A stretch of 12,936 nucleotides of DNA from Spirochaetales bacterium (GTDB lineage: Bacteria > Spirochaetota > Spirochaetia > DSM-27196 > SKKC01), in NCBI GenBank assembly GCA_007126865.1, contig SLAN01000057.1:1-12936 (forward strand), read 5' to 3'. Below are positions 5,314 to 12,236 of this stretch, piece after piece. The notes under the pieces were generated by a model. The model made no database searches and had not been told where the DNA came from. It saw nothing but the letters and a program-made list of their open reading frames with translations. Position numbers and translations under genes: made by a program. How positions within the stretch are numbered: the first letter of the stretch is position 1; every line of letters begins with the position of its first letter.

Positions 5314-6068
5314 TCGGATCTCTCCAGAAGAATAATCTGAACCGCCGCCGTAGCATAGAGAGCGGCGGTCTCGGTCCTCAACACTTGAGGTCCCAGATAC
5401 ACAGGCTTATATCGAGCCGAACGAAAGATGGCAAGCTCACGTTCGCTGAAACCGCCCTCCGGGCCCACCGCGAGCTCGAGAGAAAACGTGCCGGTCCCCT
5501 CCGTATCGCTTTCCGCAAGGTACCGGTGCAGGGAGCAGTTTGCAAGCGGCGCCTGGTGCAGCATCAGCCGCAGCGATTCCTCCGCCTCGGGGAGCGTCGA
5601 GAGGTACCGTTCAAGAGGCATAGGCTCAAGGATCGTTACCGGAACCGGGCTGCCACTCTGTTGGACCGCCTCCGTTGCAACCCGTCTCCATCGTGCAAGC
5701 TTCTTCGCTACGTCCTGCTCGGCGAGACGGACCACCGTGCGATCGCTGACCACAGGCTGTAATTCCGCGATCCCCGCTTCGGTACAGCGCCGGATGATGT
5801 CATCGATCTTGCGCCGCTTCGGAATACTCTGAACGATGCGGATCTGCGGCCGATCATCCGTTGCCGCACCTTTCTTCTGAACTCGCAGCAACAGAGTTGG
5901 CTCGAGCCGCCGTATCGTACAGTGATAGTGATTTCCGGCGGCGTCAATGGCCGGAAAGCTGTCGTCGCGGCCGAGGCGAAGAACACGCACGAGATAGTGC
6001 GCCTTCTCCCCCTCGAGTTCGACTTCCGGCTCGCCGGAGTACTCCACCGGAAGGAGGAACTGTCTCAT
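5295..6068 (-). CDS. rsmE: 16S rRNA m3U1498 methyltransferase RsmE
   Basis: A 257-residue SPOUT-class enzyme that methylates N3 of U1498 in 16S rRNA within the assembled 30S subunit, using S-adenosylmethionine. The N-terminal PUA-like part carries HYLVRVLRLGRDD (24-36). The trefoil-knot catalytic region has AVGPEGGFSERE (200-211) and LGPQVLRTETAALYA (225-239), the two hallmark motifs. TEAVQQSGSPVP (132-143) corresponds to the family EAxEQsxR segment, with Ser where Arg is common. Length is normal. The ATG lacks a recognisable Shine-Dalgarno and lies 36 bases after the ctpA stop, with a stem-loop in that gap, so expression may depend on read-through and coupling with ctpA. Confidence 0.95.
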   Translation of the reverse strand: MRQFLLPVEYSGEPEVELEGEKAHYLVRVLRLGRDDSFPAIDAAGNHYHCTIRRLEPTLLLRVQKKGAATDDRPQIRIVQSIPKRRKIDDIIRRCTEAGIAELQPVVSDRTVVRLAEQDVAKKLARWRRVATEAVQQSGSPVPVTILEPMPLERYLSTLPEAEESLRLMLHQAPLANCSLHRYLAESDTEGTGTFSLELAVGPEGGFSERELAIFRSARYKPVYLGPQVLRTETAALYATAAVQIILLERSEWRLKK

Positions 6069-6079
6069 AAGCGATACGC

Positions 6080-6110
6080 AGCTTGCCTGCCGGTGGTAGG
6101 CAGGTCAGCT
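6080..6110 (-). other. Stem-loop between ctpA and rsmE
   Basis: CCTGCC (6086-6091) and GGCAGG (6099-6104) form a perfect stem with a 7-base loop. Beyond a 2-by-2 internal mismatch the stem continues with AGCT on both sides (6080-6083 and 6107-6110). It overlaps the ctpA stop codon and ends 11 bases before the rsmE start. No U-tract follows, so it is more likely a partial attenuator or RNA-processing or stability element than a full terminator. Confidence 0.5.
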
Positions 6111-7523
6111 TCCACCGGCCACACGCCCGTCACGAATCAAGTCGACCGCTTCCCGCAAGACCGTATCGAAATCGAGATCGTATATGATGGCCTCGTTCCG
6201 ACGGCGACTGACCTCCTCGCGAACCAACCGTCGCACGGAGCGCTCGGGCAGCTCGAATTCGTCGGAGATGCGCGAGACGAAGGCATCGACATCCGAGTCG
6301 CTCGGGTCTTCGTCTTCATCGACGAACTCTTCGACCGCCATGCTCTCGAGCAGATCAACGTAGCGCTCCTGCTCGGCATCGCTAAGCGTCGGCATGCTCG
6401 ACTCGTAATCGGGCTCGATTCCTTCGTTGTCGATGTACGTGCCGCTCGGGGTATAGTACCGGCTCAGGGTCAGCCGAAAACCGCCTTCGATCGCGCCGGC
6501 CTGTCGCACCTGCTGCACCGAGCCCTTCCCGAACGTCGGTGTACCAACCAGAACCGCTCTACCGGAATCCTGGAGCGCGCCGGCGAGAATCTCGGCACCG
6601 GATGCCGAGCCGCTGTCGACCAATACGACAACGGGCAGATCTTCGGGTACGATGGTACGAGAGCGCGCGGTGTATTCGCGTCCGCCGTTCCGCACCCGGC
6701 TCGTCGTTCCAACGATCACGCCCTCATCGAGGAAGAGGTCGGCGGAGTCGATCGCGGCGTTCAGAAGCCCGCCGGTGTTCCCGCGAAGATCGATAACCAG
6801 GCCGTTGTATCCATCCTCTTCGAACTCTTCGATCGCCTCCTCCATTCTCTGCACGGTGAAGGGCGTAAAACTCGAGACGCGCATATACGCGATCGAGTCG
6901 GGCATGAGCGCATGCCGTACCGTCGGGACTTCCACCTGTGCTCGCGTGAGCGTGTACTCGATCTTCTGACTGCGGGCACGGCGGACGGTGAGTGTTACGT
7001 CGGTTCCTTCCGGTCCGCGGAGCCGGTTCGCAACCTCTTCGGTAGACAAGCCCTGCGCGCTCTCACCCTCGATCGCGAAGATCTCGTCTCCGATTCGCAG
7101 CCCGGCTTCGAACGCGGGCGATTCGGGGATCGGTTCGCTGACCTCCACGAAACCCTCGTCGCTGTCGTCGGTTCGGGTGATATACATGCCGACACCACCG
7201 AACGACCCGGTCGTGACGTCCCCGAGACTCTCCATTTCGCGTGCATCGAGATATGCGGAGTAACGGTCATCGAGGCTGTCGAACATTCCTTTCAGTGCAC
7301 CCTGCATGAGCTTCTGCGGGTCGACCTCCTCGACGAAGTTACGCTCGATGTACTCGAAGACATTCTCAAAGCTTGTCAGCAGCTCGCCGCGGTCGCGCGA
7401 CGGAGATTCCGCCAGAACGGTCGGAGCGAGCAGGAGAGCGAAGATAACTCCAACGAGGAAAACCGAGATCCCCAACCAGAGAAGTCGTTCATTGGATCGC
7501 GGATGCTTGTTCTCTTTGTTCAT
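6105..7523 (-). CDS. ctpA: Carboxyl-terminal processing protease, S41 family
   Basis: A 472-residue periplasmic serine protease anchored by an N-terminal hydrophobic segment (about 14-38). These enzymes trim or degrade envelope proteins and cell-wall hydrolases. The PDZ domain lies at about 105-185 (FGGVGMYITRTDD, then GLRIGDEIFAIEGES). The catalytic core holds the substrate-binding segment LVIDLRGNTGGLLNAAID (242-259), Ser308 in DSGSASGAEI and Lys333 in FGKGSVQ. The 25-residue Ser-to-Lys spacing matches the known Ser/Lys dyad. A very acidic linker at 397-412 (EEFVDEDEDPSDSDVD) leads into a helical C-terminal extension. The ATG at 7521-7523 is chosen because the promoter at 7545-7573 would start transcription near 7538, leaving a short leader with GAGGCG. 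An ATG at 7541 is an alternative; longer extensions cross the promoter. It heads a ctpA-rsmE-wecG-like operon. Confidence 0.92.
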   Translation of the reverse strand: MNKENKHPRSNERLLWLGISVFLVGVIFALLLAPTVLAESPSRDRGELLTSFENVFEYIERNFVEEVDPQKLMQGALKGMFDSLDDRYSAYLDAREMESLGDVTTGSFGGVGMYITRTDDSDEGFVEVSEPIPESPAFEAGLRIGDEIFAIEGESAQGLSTEEVANRLRGPEGTDVTLTVRRARSQKIEYTLTRAQVEVPTVRHALMPDSIAYMRVSSFTPFTVQRMEEAIEEFEEDGYNGLVIDLRGNTGGLLNAAIDSADLFLDEGVIVGTTSRVRNGGREYTARSRTIVPEDLPVVVLVDSGSASGAEILAGALQDSGRAVLVGTPTFGKGSVQQVRQAGAIEGGFRLTLSRYYTPSGTYIDNEGIEPDYESSMPTLSDAEQERYVDLLESMAVEEFVDEDEDPSDSDVDAFVSRISDEFELPERSVRRLVREEVSRRRNEAIIYDLDFDTVLREAVDLIRDGRVAGGS

Positions 7524-7544
7524 ATGGACACGCCTCGCCATTCC

Positions 7545-7573
7545 AATATAGTACAACGAAAACGCATGGCCAA
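7545..7573 (-). promoter_or_regulatory. Sigma-70 promoter of ctpA
   Basis: On the minus strand TTGGCC (7568-7573, four of six) and TATATT (7545-7550, five of six) are separated by exactly 17 bases. The predicted start near 7538 leaves about 15 bases of leader before the ATG at 7523. It is back to back with the promoter at 7585-7613; the two -35 elements are 11 bases apart, so a regulator bound here could affect both operons. Confidence 0.6.
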
Positions 7574-7584
7574 CCCCGCTCTCC

Positions 7585-7613
7585 TTGACCGCGATCGGTC
7601 GCCGCCGTACACT
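7585..7613 (+). promoter_or_regulatory. Sigma-70 promoter of the membrane protein/flhG-like/fapA operon
   Basis: TTGACC (7585-7590, five of six) and TACACT (7608-7613, four of six) are separated by exactly 17 bases. Transcription would begin near 7620, about 7 bases before the ATG at 7627. This reading makes the TTG at 7585 part of the -35 rather than a start codon. Confidence 0.65.
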
Positions 7614-7626
7614 CGCGGACGTTGTC

Positions 7627-8133
7627 ATGAAAGTGTCGTCTGCGCTCCTGTTTACCGGGAGTGTCTGGGAGTGTGTCCGCTTCGGGCTCGCCGCAATGGT
7701 GCTGTTCGGACCGAACGCACCACTTCCGGGCGGAAACGCATCCATAATCTGGTTCGCATCTCCCCAGCTTGTCATCGCAGGCATGTTCCTTATGCTCGCC
7801 GTATTCCCTGAGCGCTATCTGCGTCTCTTCGGAATCGTGATTCTCGCAAAACTGCTTGCCGTCTCGTCGGGCGCTGCGGCCGCCGTGCCGGCGGTTCTGA
7901 CTCACGGGGGTATGGTTGAGGTTACACATAATTCGATCGTGGTGATCGCAATCGTGGCCGGAGACCTTCTTCTGCTCACCGGTCTTCTCGTCATCCGACG
8001 TGATCCGCCTGCTGCCCATGACGCCGTTGCGTCGAACGGTGAGGTTGAACGTAAAGACGATGATAGCTCCGGGAGTACGGGTGCCGTGGAGCATGATACG
8101 ACCGAATCGCCGAGTCAATCGGAGGCTCAATGA
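7627..8133 (+). CDS. Small four-helix membrane protein, unknown function
   Basis: A 168-residue integral membrane protein that I cannot place in a named family. Hydrophobic segments lie at about 5-27, 40-60, 66-90 and 103-124, followed by a hydrophilic, mostly acidic tail (125-168) rich in Ser, Asp and Glu that is probably cytoplasmic. The segment PERYLRLFGIVILAKLLAV (61-79) carries the clearest charge boundary. No catalytic or metal-binding pattern stands out. The ATG at 7627 is used because upstream in-frame sequence contains the promoter; there is no Shine-Dalgarno and the leader is only about 7 bases. Its stop overlaps the next start as ATGA at 8130-8133, so it is translationally linked to the ATPase and may act as its membrane partner, which is inference from context. 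Confidence 0.7.
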   Translation: MKVSSALLFTGSVWECVRFGLAAMVLFGPNAPLPGGNASIIWFASPQLVIAGMFLMLAVFPERYLRLFGIVILAKLLAVSSGAAAAVPAVLTHGGMVEVTHNSIVVIAIVAGDLLLLTGLLVIRRDPPAAHDAVASNGEVERKDDDSSGSTGAVEHDTTESPSQSEAQ

Positions 8134-9278
8134 GAATTGTACCGATTGCCAGTGGGAAGGGAGGCGTGGGGAAGTCGCTCGCGGCGGCGAACCTTGCCAT
8201 TGCCCTCGGTGAGAACGGCCGTGATGTCGTTCTCGCGGACCTGGACCTCGGCGGCTCGAATCTTCATATGATCCTCGGTATTACCCCGCCCACCGATGGC
8301 GGCGGACTCGGCACCTACCTGACCGGAAGTGTCGCCGACTTCGAGAGTATCGTTCATACAACCGAGTACCGTAACGTGCGCTTCATCCCCGGTGACGGAG
8401 AGATTCCAGGCCTCGCCAACATCATGGCCAATCAGAAACGCAAGCTGCTGTCGCGGCTGAGACAGCTGCAATGCGACTACCTGATACTCGACCTTGGAGC
8501 CGGCACGAGTTTCAACACGCTCGATTTCTTTCTGATGGGTACGCGAGGCATTGTGATCACCACACCGACACCGACGGCAACGGTGAGCGCGTACCTGTTT
8601 CTCAAGAACGCGGTCTTCCGCATCATGAATTCTTCGTTTCCGAAGAAGAGTGAGGCGGCACAATTCATCGAGTCGCTGAAAAAGGACGGCAAAGGACTGC
8701 AACGCGCCTATATACCGGCGATACTCGAGCAGATCAGCCGCATAGATCCCGATCGGCACCGGAAGTGCATGAGTCAGATCGAGCGATTCCGGCCGCGACT
8801 GGTCCTGAACATGATCGAGGATCCGAAGGACTCCGAACGGGCGCGCAAGCTACGTCGCTCCTGTTCGCACTATCTCGGTATCGAGCTCGAGCACCTCGGG
8901 ATCATATATCGCGACGACTTGCAGGATATCGCGCTGAGCTCCCGGCTCCCGATCATCCGCTACAAGCCACAGTCGGTTCTGTCGCAGGCAGTATACCGGA
9001 TCGCCGACAAGCTCATCGGCCTGGAGGACGATCGTGACGGCTTTCTCGATTTCGATAACATAGAGGACAGCTATCGGGAGGCGGGACTCGAGGCCGAAGC
9101 TGACTTCGCCAGCAAGACCAGCTATGTGGAAGATCTTCTGCATACCGGTGCGTTGACGCACGGCGACCTGGTTGAAACGATCAAAATGCAGCAGATAGAG
9201 ATCAACCAGCTGAAAAAAGAGAACAACCTGCTCAAATCGAAGCTCGTTCGGGCCATGCACCACGGTTTCGGCGGCTGA
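8130..9278 (+). CDS. FlhG/MinD-like P-loop ATPase with C-terminal coiled coil
   Basis: A 382-residue ParA/MinD-superfamily ATPase. The deviant Walker A SGKGGVGKS (8-16), second signature LADLDLGGSN (35-44) and Walker B LILDLGAG (118-125) are intact, so nucleotide-driven dimerisation is expected. The segment with RIDPDRH (204-210) and FRPRLVLN (220-227) resembles FlhG-like proteins of deltaproteobacteria and spirochaetes more than MinD proper. Unlike MinD it does not end in a short amphipathic helix. Instead residues about 347-375 form a predicted coiled coil (IEINQLKKENNLLKSKLVRA). A GGAGG lies 4 bases before the ATG. It is followed after 22 bases by a FapA protein; FlhG and FapA both affect flagellar placement in vibrios, so a role in placing periplasmic flagella is plausible but inferred. 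No flhF is visible. Confidence 0.85.
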   Translation: MRIVPIASGKGGVGKSLAAANLAIALGENGRDVVLADLDLGGSNLHMILGITPPTDGGGLGTYLTGSVADFESIVHTTEYRNVRFIPGDGEIPGLANIMANQKRKLLSRLRQLQCDYLILDLGAGTSFNTLDFFLMGTRGIVITTPTPTATVSAYLFLKNAVFRIMNSSFPKKSEAAQFIESLKKDGKGLQRAYIPAILEQISRIDPDRHRKCMSQIERFRPRLVLNMIEDPKDSERARKLRRSCSHYLGIELEHLGIIYRDDLQDIALSSRLPIIRYKPQSVLSQAVYRIADKLIGLEDDRDGFLDFDNIEDSYREAGLEAEADFASKTSYVEDLLHTGALTHGDLVETIKMQQIEINQLKKENNLLKSKLVRAMHHGFGG

Positions 9279-9300
9279 CTCGAAACGGACAGGCACGAAC

Positions 9301-12219
9301 ATGACCTCACACGACCTATCGGTGCGAATATCCAACGATCGAATGCAAGCCCTCGTGACGGTTACGCCGGAAACGGATGCGAACGAGCTGACTGTGTCCG
9401 CGCTGCGCTCCCGACTCACCGCCGCGGGCGTGCGGCACGGCATGAGAACCGAAGAGCTCGAGCACGAGCTCGAGGCAGCACGGGAACACGCTCGCTCCTC
9501 CGGGTCGCCCCGCGAGGTCCTCGCAGCGGAAGGTACACTACCTCAGCCGGGCGCCTCTGAGCGCCTTGTGCTGCTCGAACACCCGCATGTTCCGCCCGAG
9601 TTGAGAGGGAAGGCGAAGCGCCTCTTTCGAGAGTACGGAGCTCCTCGCGCGCGACGGAGCGTTTGCGAGACGGTTACGGTTCGACGGCCCTCCGGCCGGA
9701 GAGGGCTCTTCGGTATCGTGGGTGGCCGTACGGAGTGGAAAGAGGTCACCGAAGAGCGCGAGCGCGAAATCGCCGGTACTGTCGTCCGCAAGCTCCGGGC
9801 GGTCCGGATGGTACCGGAGGGAGCGCTGATAGCACGCATCGAGCCGCAGCGGCTCGGCCGACCGGGGCGTACGGTTACCGGAGAGAGCATTCCGGCCCGA
9901 CGACCGGTGGATCCGTGGGTATACGCCGGCGACTACGTCCGCATCGAAGGTCGCGATGTCTATGCGGAGGCCCACGGTTTCCTGCGCGTAGGCCCGAACT
10001 GGCTCGACATCGTACCCTACAGGCGGCACGACTGGCGCATCACGCTGAGCCCGGATCGGGGCGATTGCCGGCTGACGTACACCCCGGGAGAGGATTTCGA
10101 CAGCCGGCCCTCGGCGGACGCCGTGCTCGAAGAGGCGAGGCGATCCGGCTATCCGGCGGACGCACTCAAGGATGCCGAGAGTGTGCAAGCGATGATCGAT
10201 CGCGCCGCCGGCGAACGCTGCGGGCTCGTCGAGGCATCGATCGCGACGAGCCTGAACGGCTTTCTTAACATCGAGATAAGCTCGGACCGCTTACGAGCAT
10301 ACCTCCACCTGATCAAGGGCCGCGGCGGCGGACGCCCGCTCCAACCGTCCCGGGTGGGGAATGCCATTGCGAAAAGCGGAATACGGAATATCGATCGAGC
10401 GAAGGTCCGGGCCGATCTTTCGGCGTTCTTCCGCTCCGGTGAGACCGAACTGCGAGACTACCTGCTTTCCGAGGGTACCCCACCACAACGCGGTCCCGAT
10501 CCGGCGATCGATTTCGCCCTCCGCGATGTGTCGGACTCCCAGCGGAACCGCATGATATCGCTCCTGTCGAGCAACCCCGAACTCGCCGGGACGGGTGCCG
10601 GGCTCGAAGAGTTTCCGCCGCGAACGATTCAACATGTTGCCCCGGTGGAGGAAGATCAACATATCCTCACGATCGCCCCCTCGGTTCCCGGTGACCCCGG
10701 TATCGACGTCTTCGGAAAGCCGATCCCCGGCGATCCCGGCCCCGAGCCGGAGCTGCACCTCTACGGCGGCGCCGTCCGCAAGAAGAGCTTCGTACTCGCG
10801 ACCGCCGACGGCGTTGTCGACCGTCGGCGAGACGGGCAGCGCATCTATATACGCGTTCGCCCGCATCGCGATGTATCGGTGCGCTGTCGGGTGTCCGGGG
10901 ACGAGTTGAGCGCCTATCTGACGATAACGCCCCACGAGGGTACCGGCCACACGCTGACCGAGGAGATGTTGCGAGAGGCACTCGCCGAGCGCGGCATTAC
11001 GTACGGTGTACGGGACGAAGCGATTGCCGAGGCGCTCGAATCGGACAAACCCGGAGGCGAGCCGTCGACGGTTCTCGTCGCTCGTGGCCGCGTCGGCTCG
11101 AAACGGGGTGGACCGACCGTGCAGCTCTTCGTGACGCTTCCGAATGAGGAGAAGGTCCGTATTCTGCGAAACCGCGATCACATTGCCACGGTGACCGCCG
11201 GGCAACCGATCGCCGAAGTGTTTCGCGACGCACCGAAGGGTCCGGGCATGACGGTGCACGGATCGCAGGTCGAGGCACGCGACGACGCCTCGGGGATGCT
11301 CCATGCCGGCGAGAACGTGTACTCGACCGCGACCGAAGAGGGGGCGACGCTCCTGATCGCCGCCGCCGACGGCCGGCTCGTCATCGAGGAAAACGTCGTA
11401 CACGTGCTGACGACTCATACCATCGACGGCGATGTTGATATGAGTAGCGGAAACGTGGAGTTTCCATCGGCCGTCGATATCGCCGGTTCCGCACGCAGCG
11501 GATTCGCCGTGGTTGCCGAGGGTGATGTCCGAATCGGTGAGATGGTGGAGGCGGCGCTGGTCTCTTCCAACGGTAATGTGACGATCGGCGGCGGCGTCAA
11601 GGGCGCCGGGCGGGGAGTAATTCGATCGAAGGGGCGACTGACCGCACCGTTTATCGAGCGGGCGAGGGTCTTCGCCGTCGGGGACATCTCGCTGAGAACC
11701 GGAGCGATGCTCTCATCGATCAAGTGCAATGCGAAGCTGGTGTGCGATCGGAAACGGAGCAGGATTGTCGGCGGCGAAATCAAGGTGAAACACGGGCTCG
11801 AAGTCGTCGACCTCGGTTCCGAGAAAGGAGTGCGGACCGCGGTCAGTTTCGGACAGGACTACCTGACAGAACACCGCATCGGCGACATCGAGAAGCGGTT
11901 CGAGCGAGCTCAACGCAGACTCCTCGCCGTCGACCGGAGAATGGGGGAGTTGAGCGGAGGTGAGCTCTCGAAGGCGCAGCGCGAGAAGGCGACCCTTATG
12001 AAGGAGATGGAACACTACAGCGTTCAGCTCTTCACGCTGCGCGAGAAGCTGGAAGAGCATACGGATTCGGAGATCCGGGTTTACGGGACGCTGTATCCTG
12101 GAGTAGTTTTCGAGAGCCACGGCCGCACGCGGGAGATTCGGGAGAAGGTGCAGCGTATCTGCCTGAGGTTCGACCCCGAAACCGGCAAGATCGTCAGCGA
12201 GCCGATCGAAGCAGTGTAG
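9301..12219 (+). CDS. Very large FapA/DUF342 family protein with repeated N-terminal modules
   Basis: A 972-residue soluble protein, roughly one and a half to two times the usual 450-650 residues of the family. The family unit of a beta-strand pair plus helices seems to occur four times, near residues 6-63, 246-303, 323-390 and 526-581, as in RISNDRMQALVTVTPETDAN and VSGDELSAYLTITPHEGTGH. The glycine turn that follows occurs three times: LGRPGRTVTGESIP (185-198), PGDPGIDVFGKPIPGDPG (463-480) and KGPGMTVHGS (646-655). Residues about 705-850 look like a right-handed beta-helix (IDGDVDMSSGNVEF, GNVTIGGGVKGAGRGVI). A coiled coil follows at 857-920, then the family C-terminal end with YGTLYPGVVFESHG. 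In Vibrio vulnificus a FapA homologue affects flagellar assembly through EIIA-Glc. An AGG lies 7 bases before the ATG. Module counts are by eye. Confidence 0.85.
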   Translation: MTSHDLSVRISNDRMQALVTVTPETDANELTVSALRSRLTAAGVRHGMRTEELEHELEAAREHARSSGSPREVLAAEGTLPQPGASERLVLLEHPHVPPELRGKAKRLFREYGAPRARRSVCETVTVRRPSGRRGLFGIVGGRTEWKEVTEEREREIAGTVVRKLRAVRMVPEGALIARIEPQRLGRPGRTVTGESIPARRPVDPWVYAGDYVRIEGRDVYAEAHGFLRVGPNWLDIVPYRRHDWRITLSPDRGDCRLTYTPGEDFDSRPSADAVLEEARRSGYPADALKDAESVQAMIDRAAGERCGLVEASIATSLNGFLNIEISSDRLRAYLHLIKGRGGGRPLQPSRVGNAIAKSGIRNIDRAKVRADLSAFFRSGETELRDYLLSEGTPPQRGPDPAIDFALRDVSDSQRNRMISLLSSNPELAGTGAGLEEFPPRTIQHVAPVEEDQHILTIAPSVPGDPGIDVFGKPIPGDPGPEPELHLYGGAVRKKSFVLATADGVVDRRRDGQRIYIRVRPHRDVSVRCRVSGDELSAYLTITPHEGTGHTLTEEMLREALAERGITYGVRDEAIAEALESDKPGGEPSTVLVARGRVGSKRGGPTVQLFVTLPNEEKVRILRNRDHIATVTAGQPIAEVFRDAPKGPGMTVHGSQVEARDDASGMLHAGENVYSTATEEGATLLIAAADGRLVIEENVVHVLTTHTIDGDVDMSSGNVEFPSAVDIAGSARSGFAVVAEGDVRIGEMVEAALVSSNGNVTIGGGVKGAGRGVIRSKGRLTAPFIERARVFAVGDISLRTGAMLSSIKCNAKLVCDRKRSRIVGGEIKVKHGLEVVDLGSEKGVRTAVSFGQDYLTEHRIGDIEKRFERAQRRLLAVDRRMGELSGGELSKAQREKATLMKEMEHYSVQLFTLREKLEEHTDSEIRVYGTLYPGVVFESHGRTREIREKVQRICLRFDPETGKIVSEPIEAV

Positions 12220-12236
12220 AAGGAGCGCTATCCGCA

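Noticed and set aside
7585..7626. TTG start 14 codons upstream for the small membrane protein
   Set aside because: The TTG is the first part of a TTGACC -35 element with a matching -10 at 17 bases, and there is no ribosome binding site for it.
7524..7784. N-terminal extension of ctpA by up to 87 codons
   Set aside because: The extension runs through both divergent promoters and the start of the neighbouring gene and has no protein-like features; the membrane anchor fits a start at 7523.
5922..7811. 629-codon plus-strand open frame antisense to ctpA and part of rsmE
   Set aside because: It lies opposite two clear enzyme genes, has no plausible domain and no ribosome binding site; long antisense frames are common in GC-rich coding DNA.
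10291..11418. 375-codon minus-strand open frame inside the fapA-like gene
   Set aside because: The opposite strand encodes a recognisable FapA/DUF342 protein across the whole stretch; the antisense product is Arg- and His-rich without family features.
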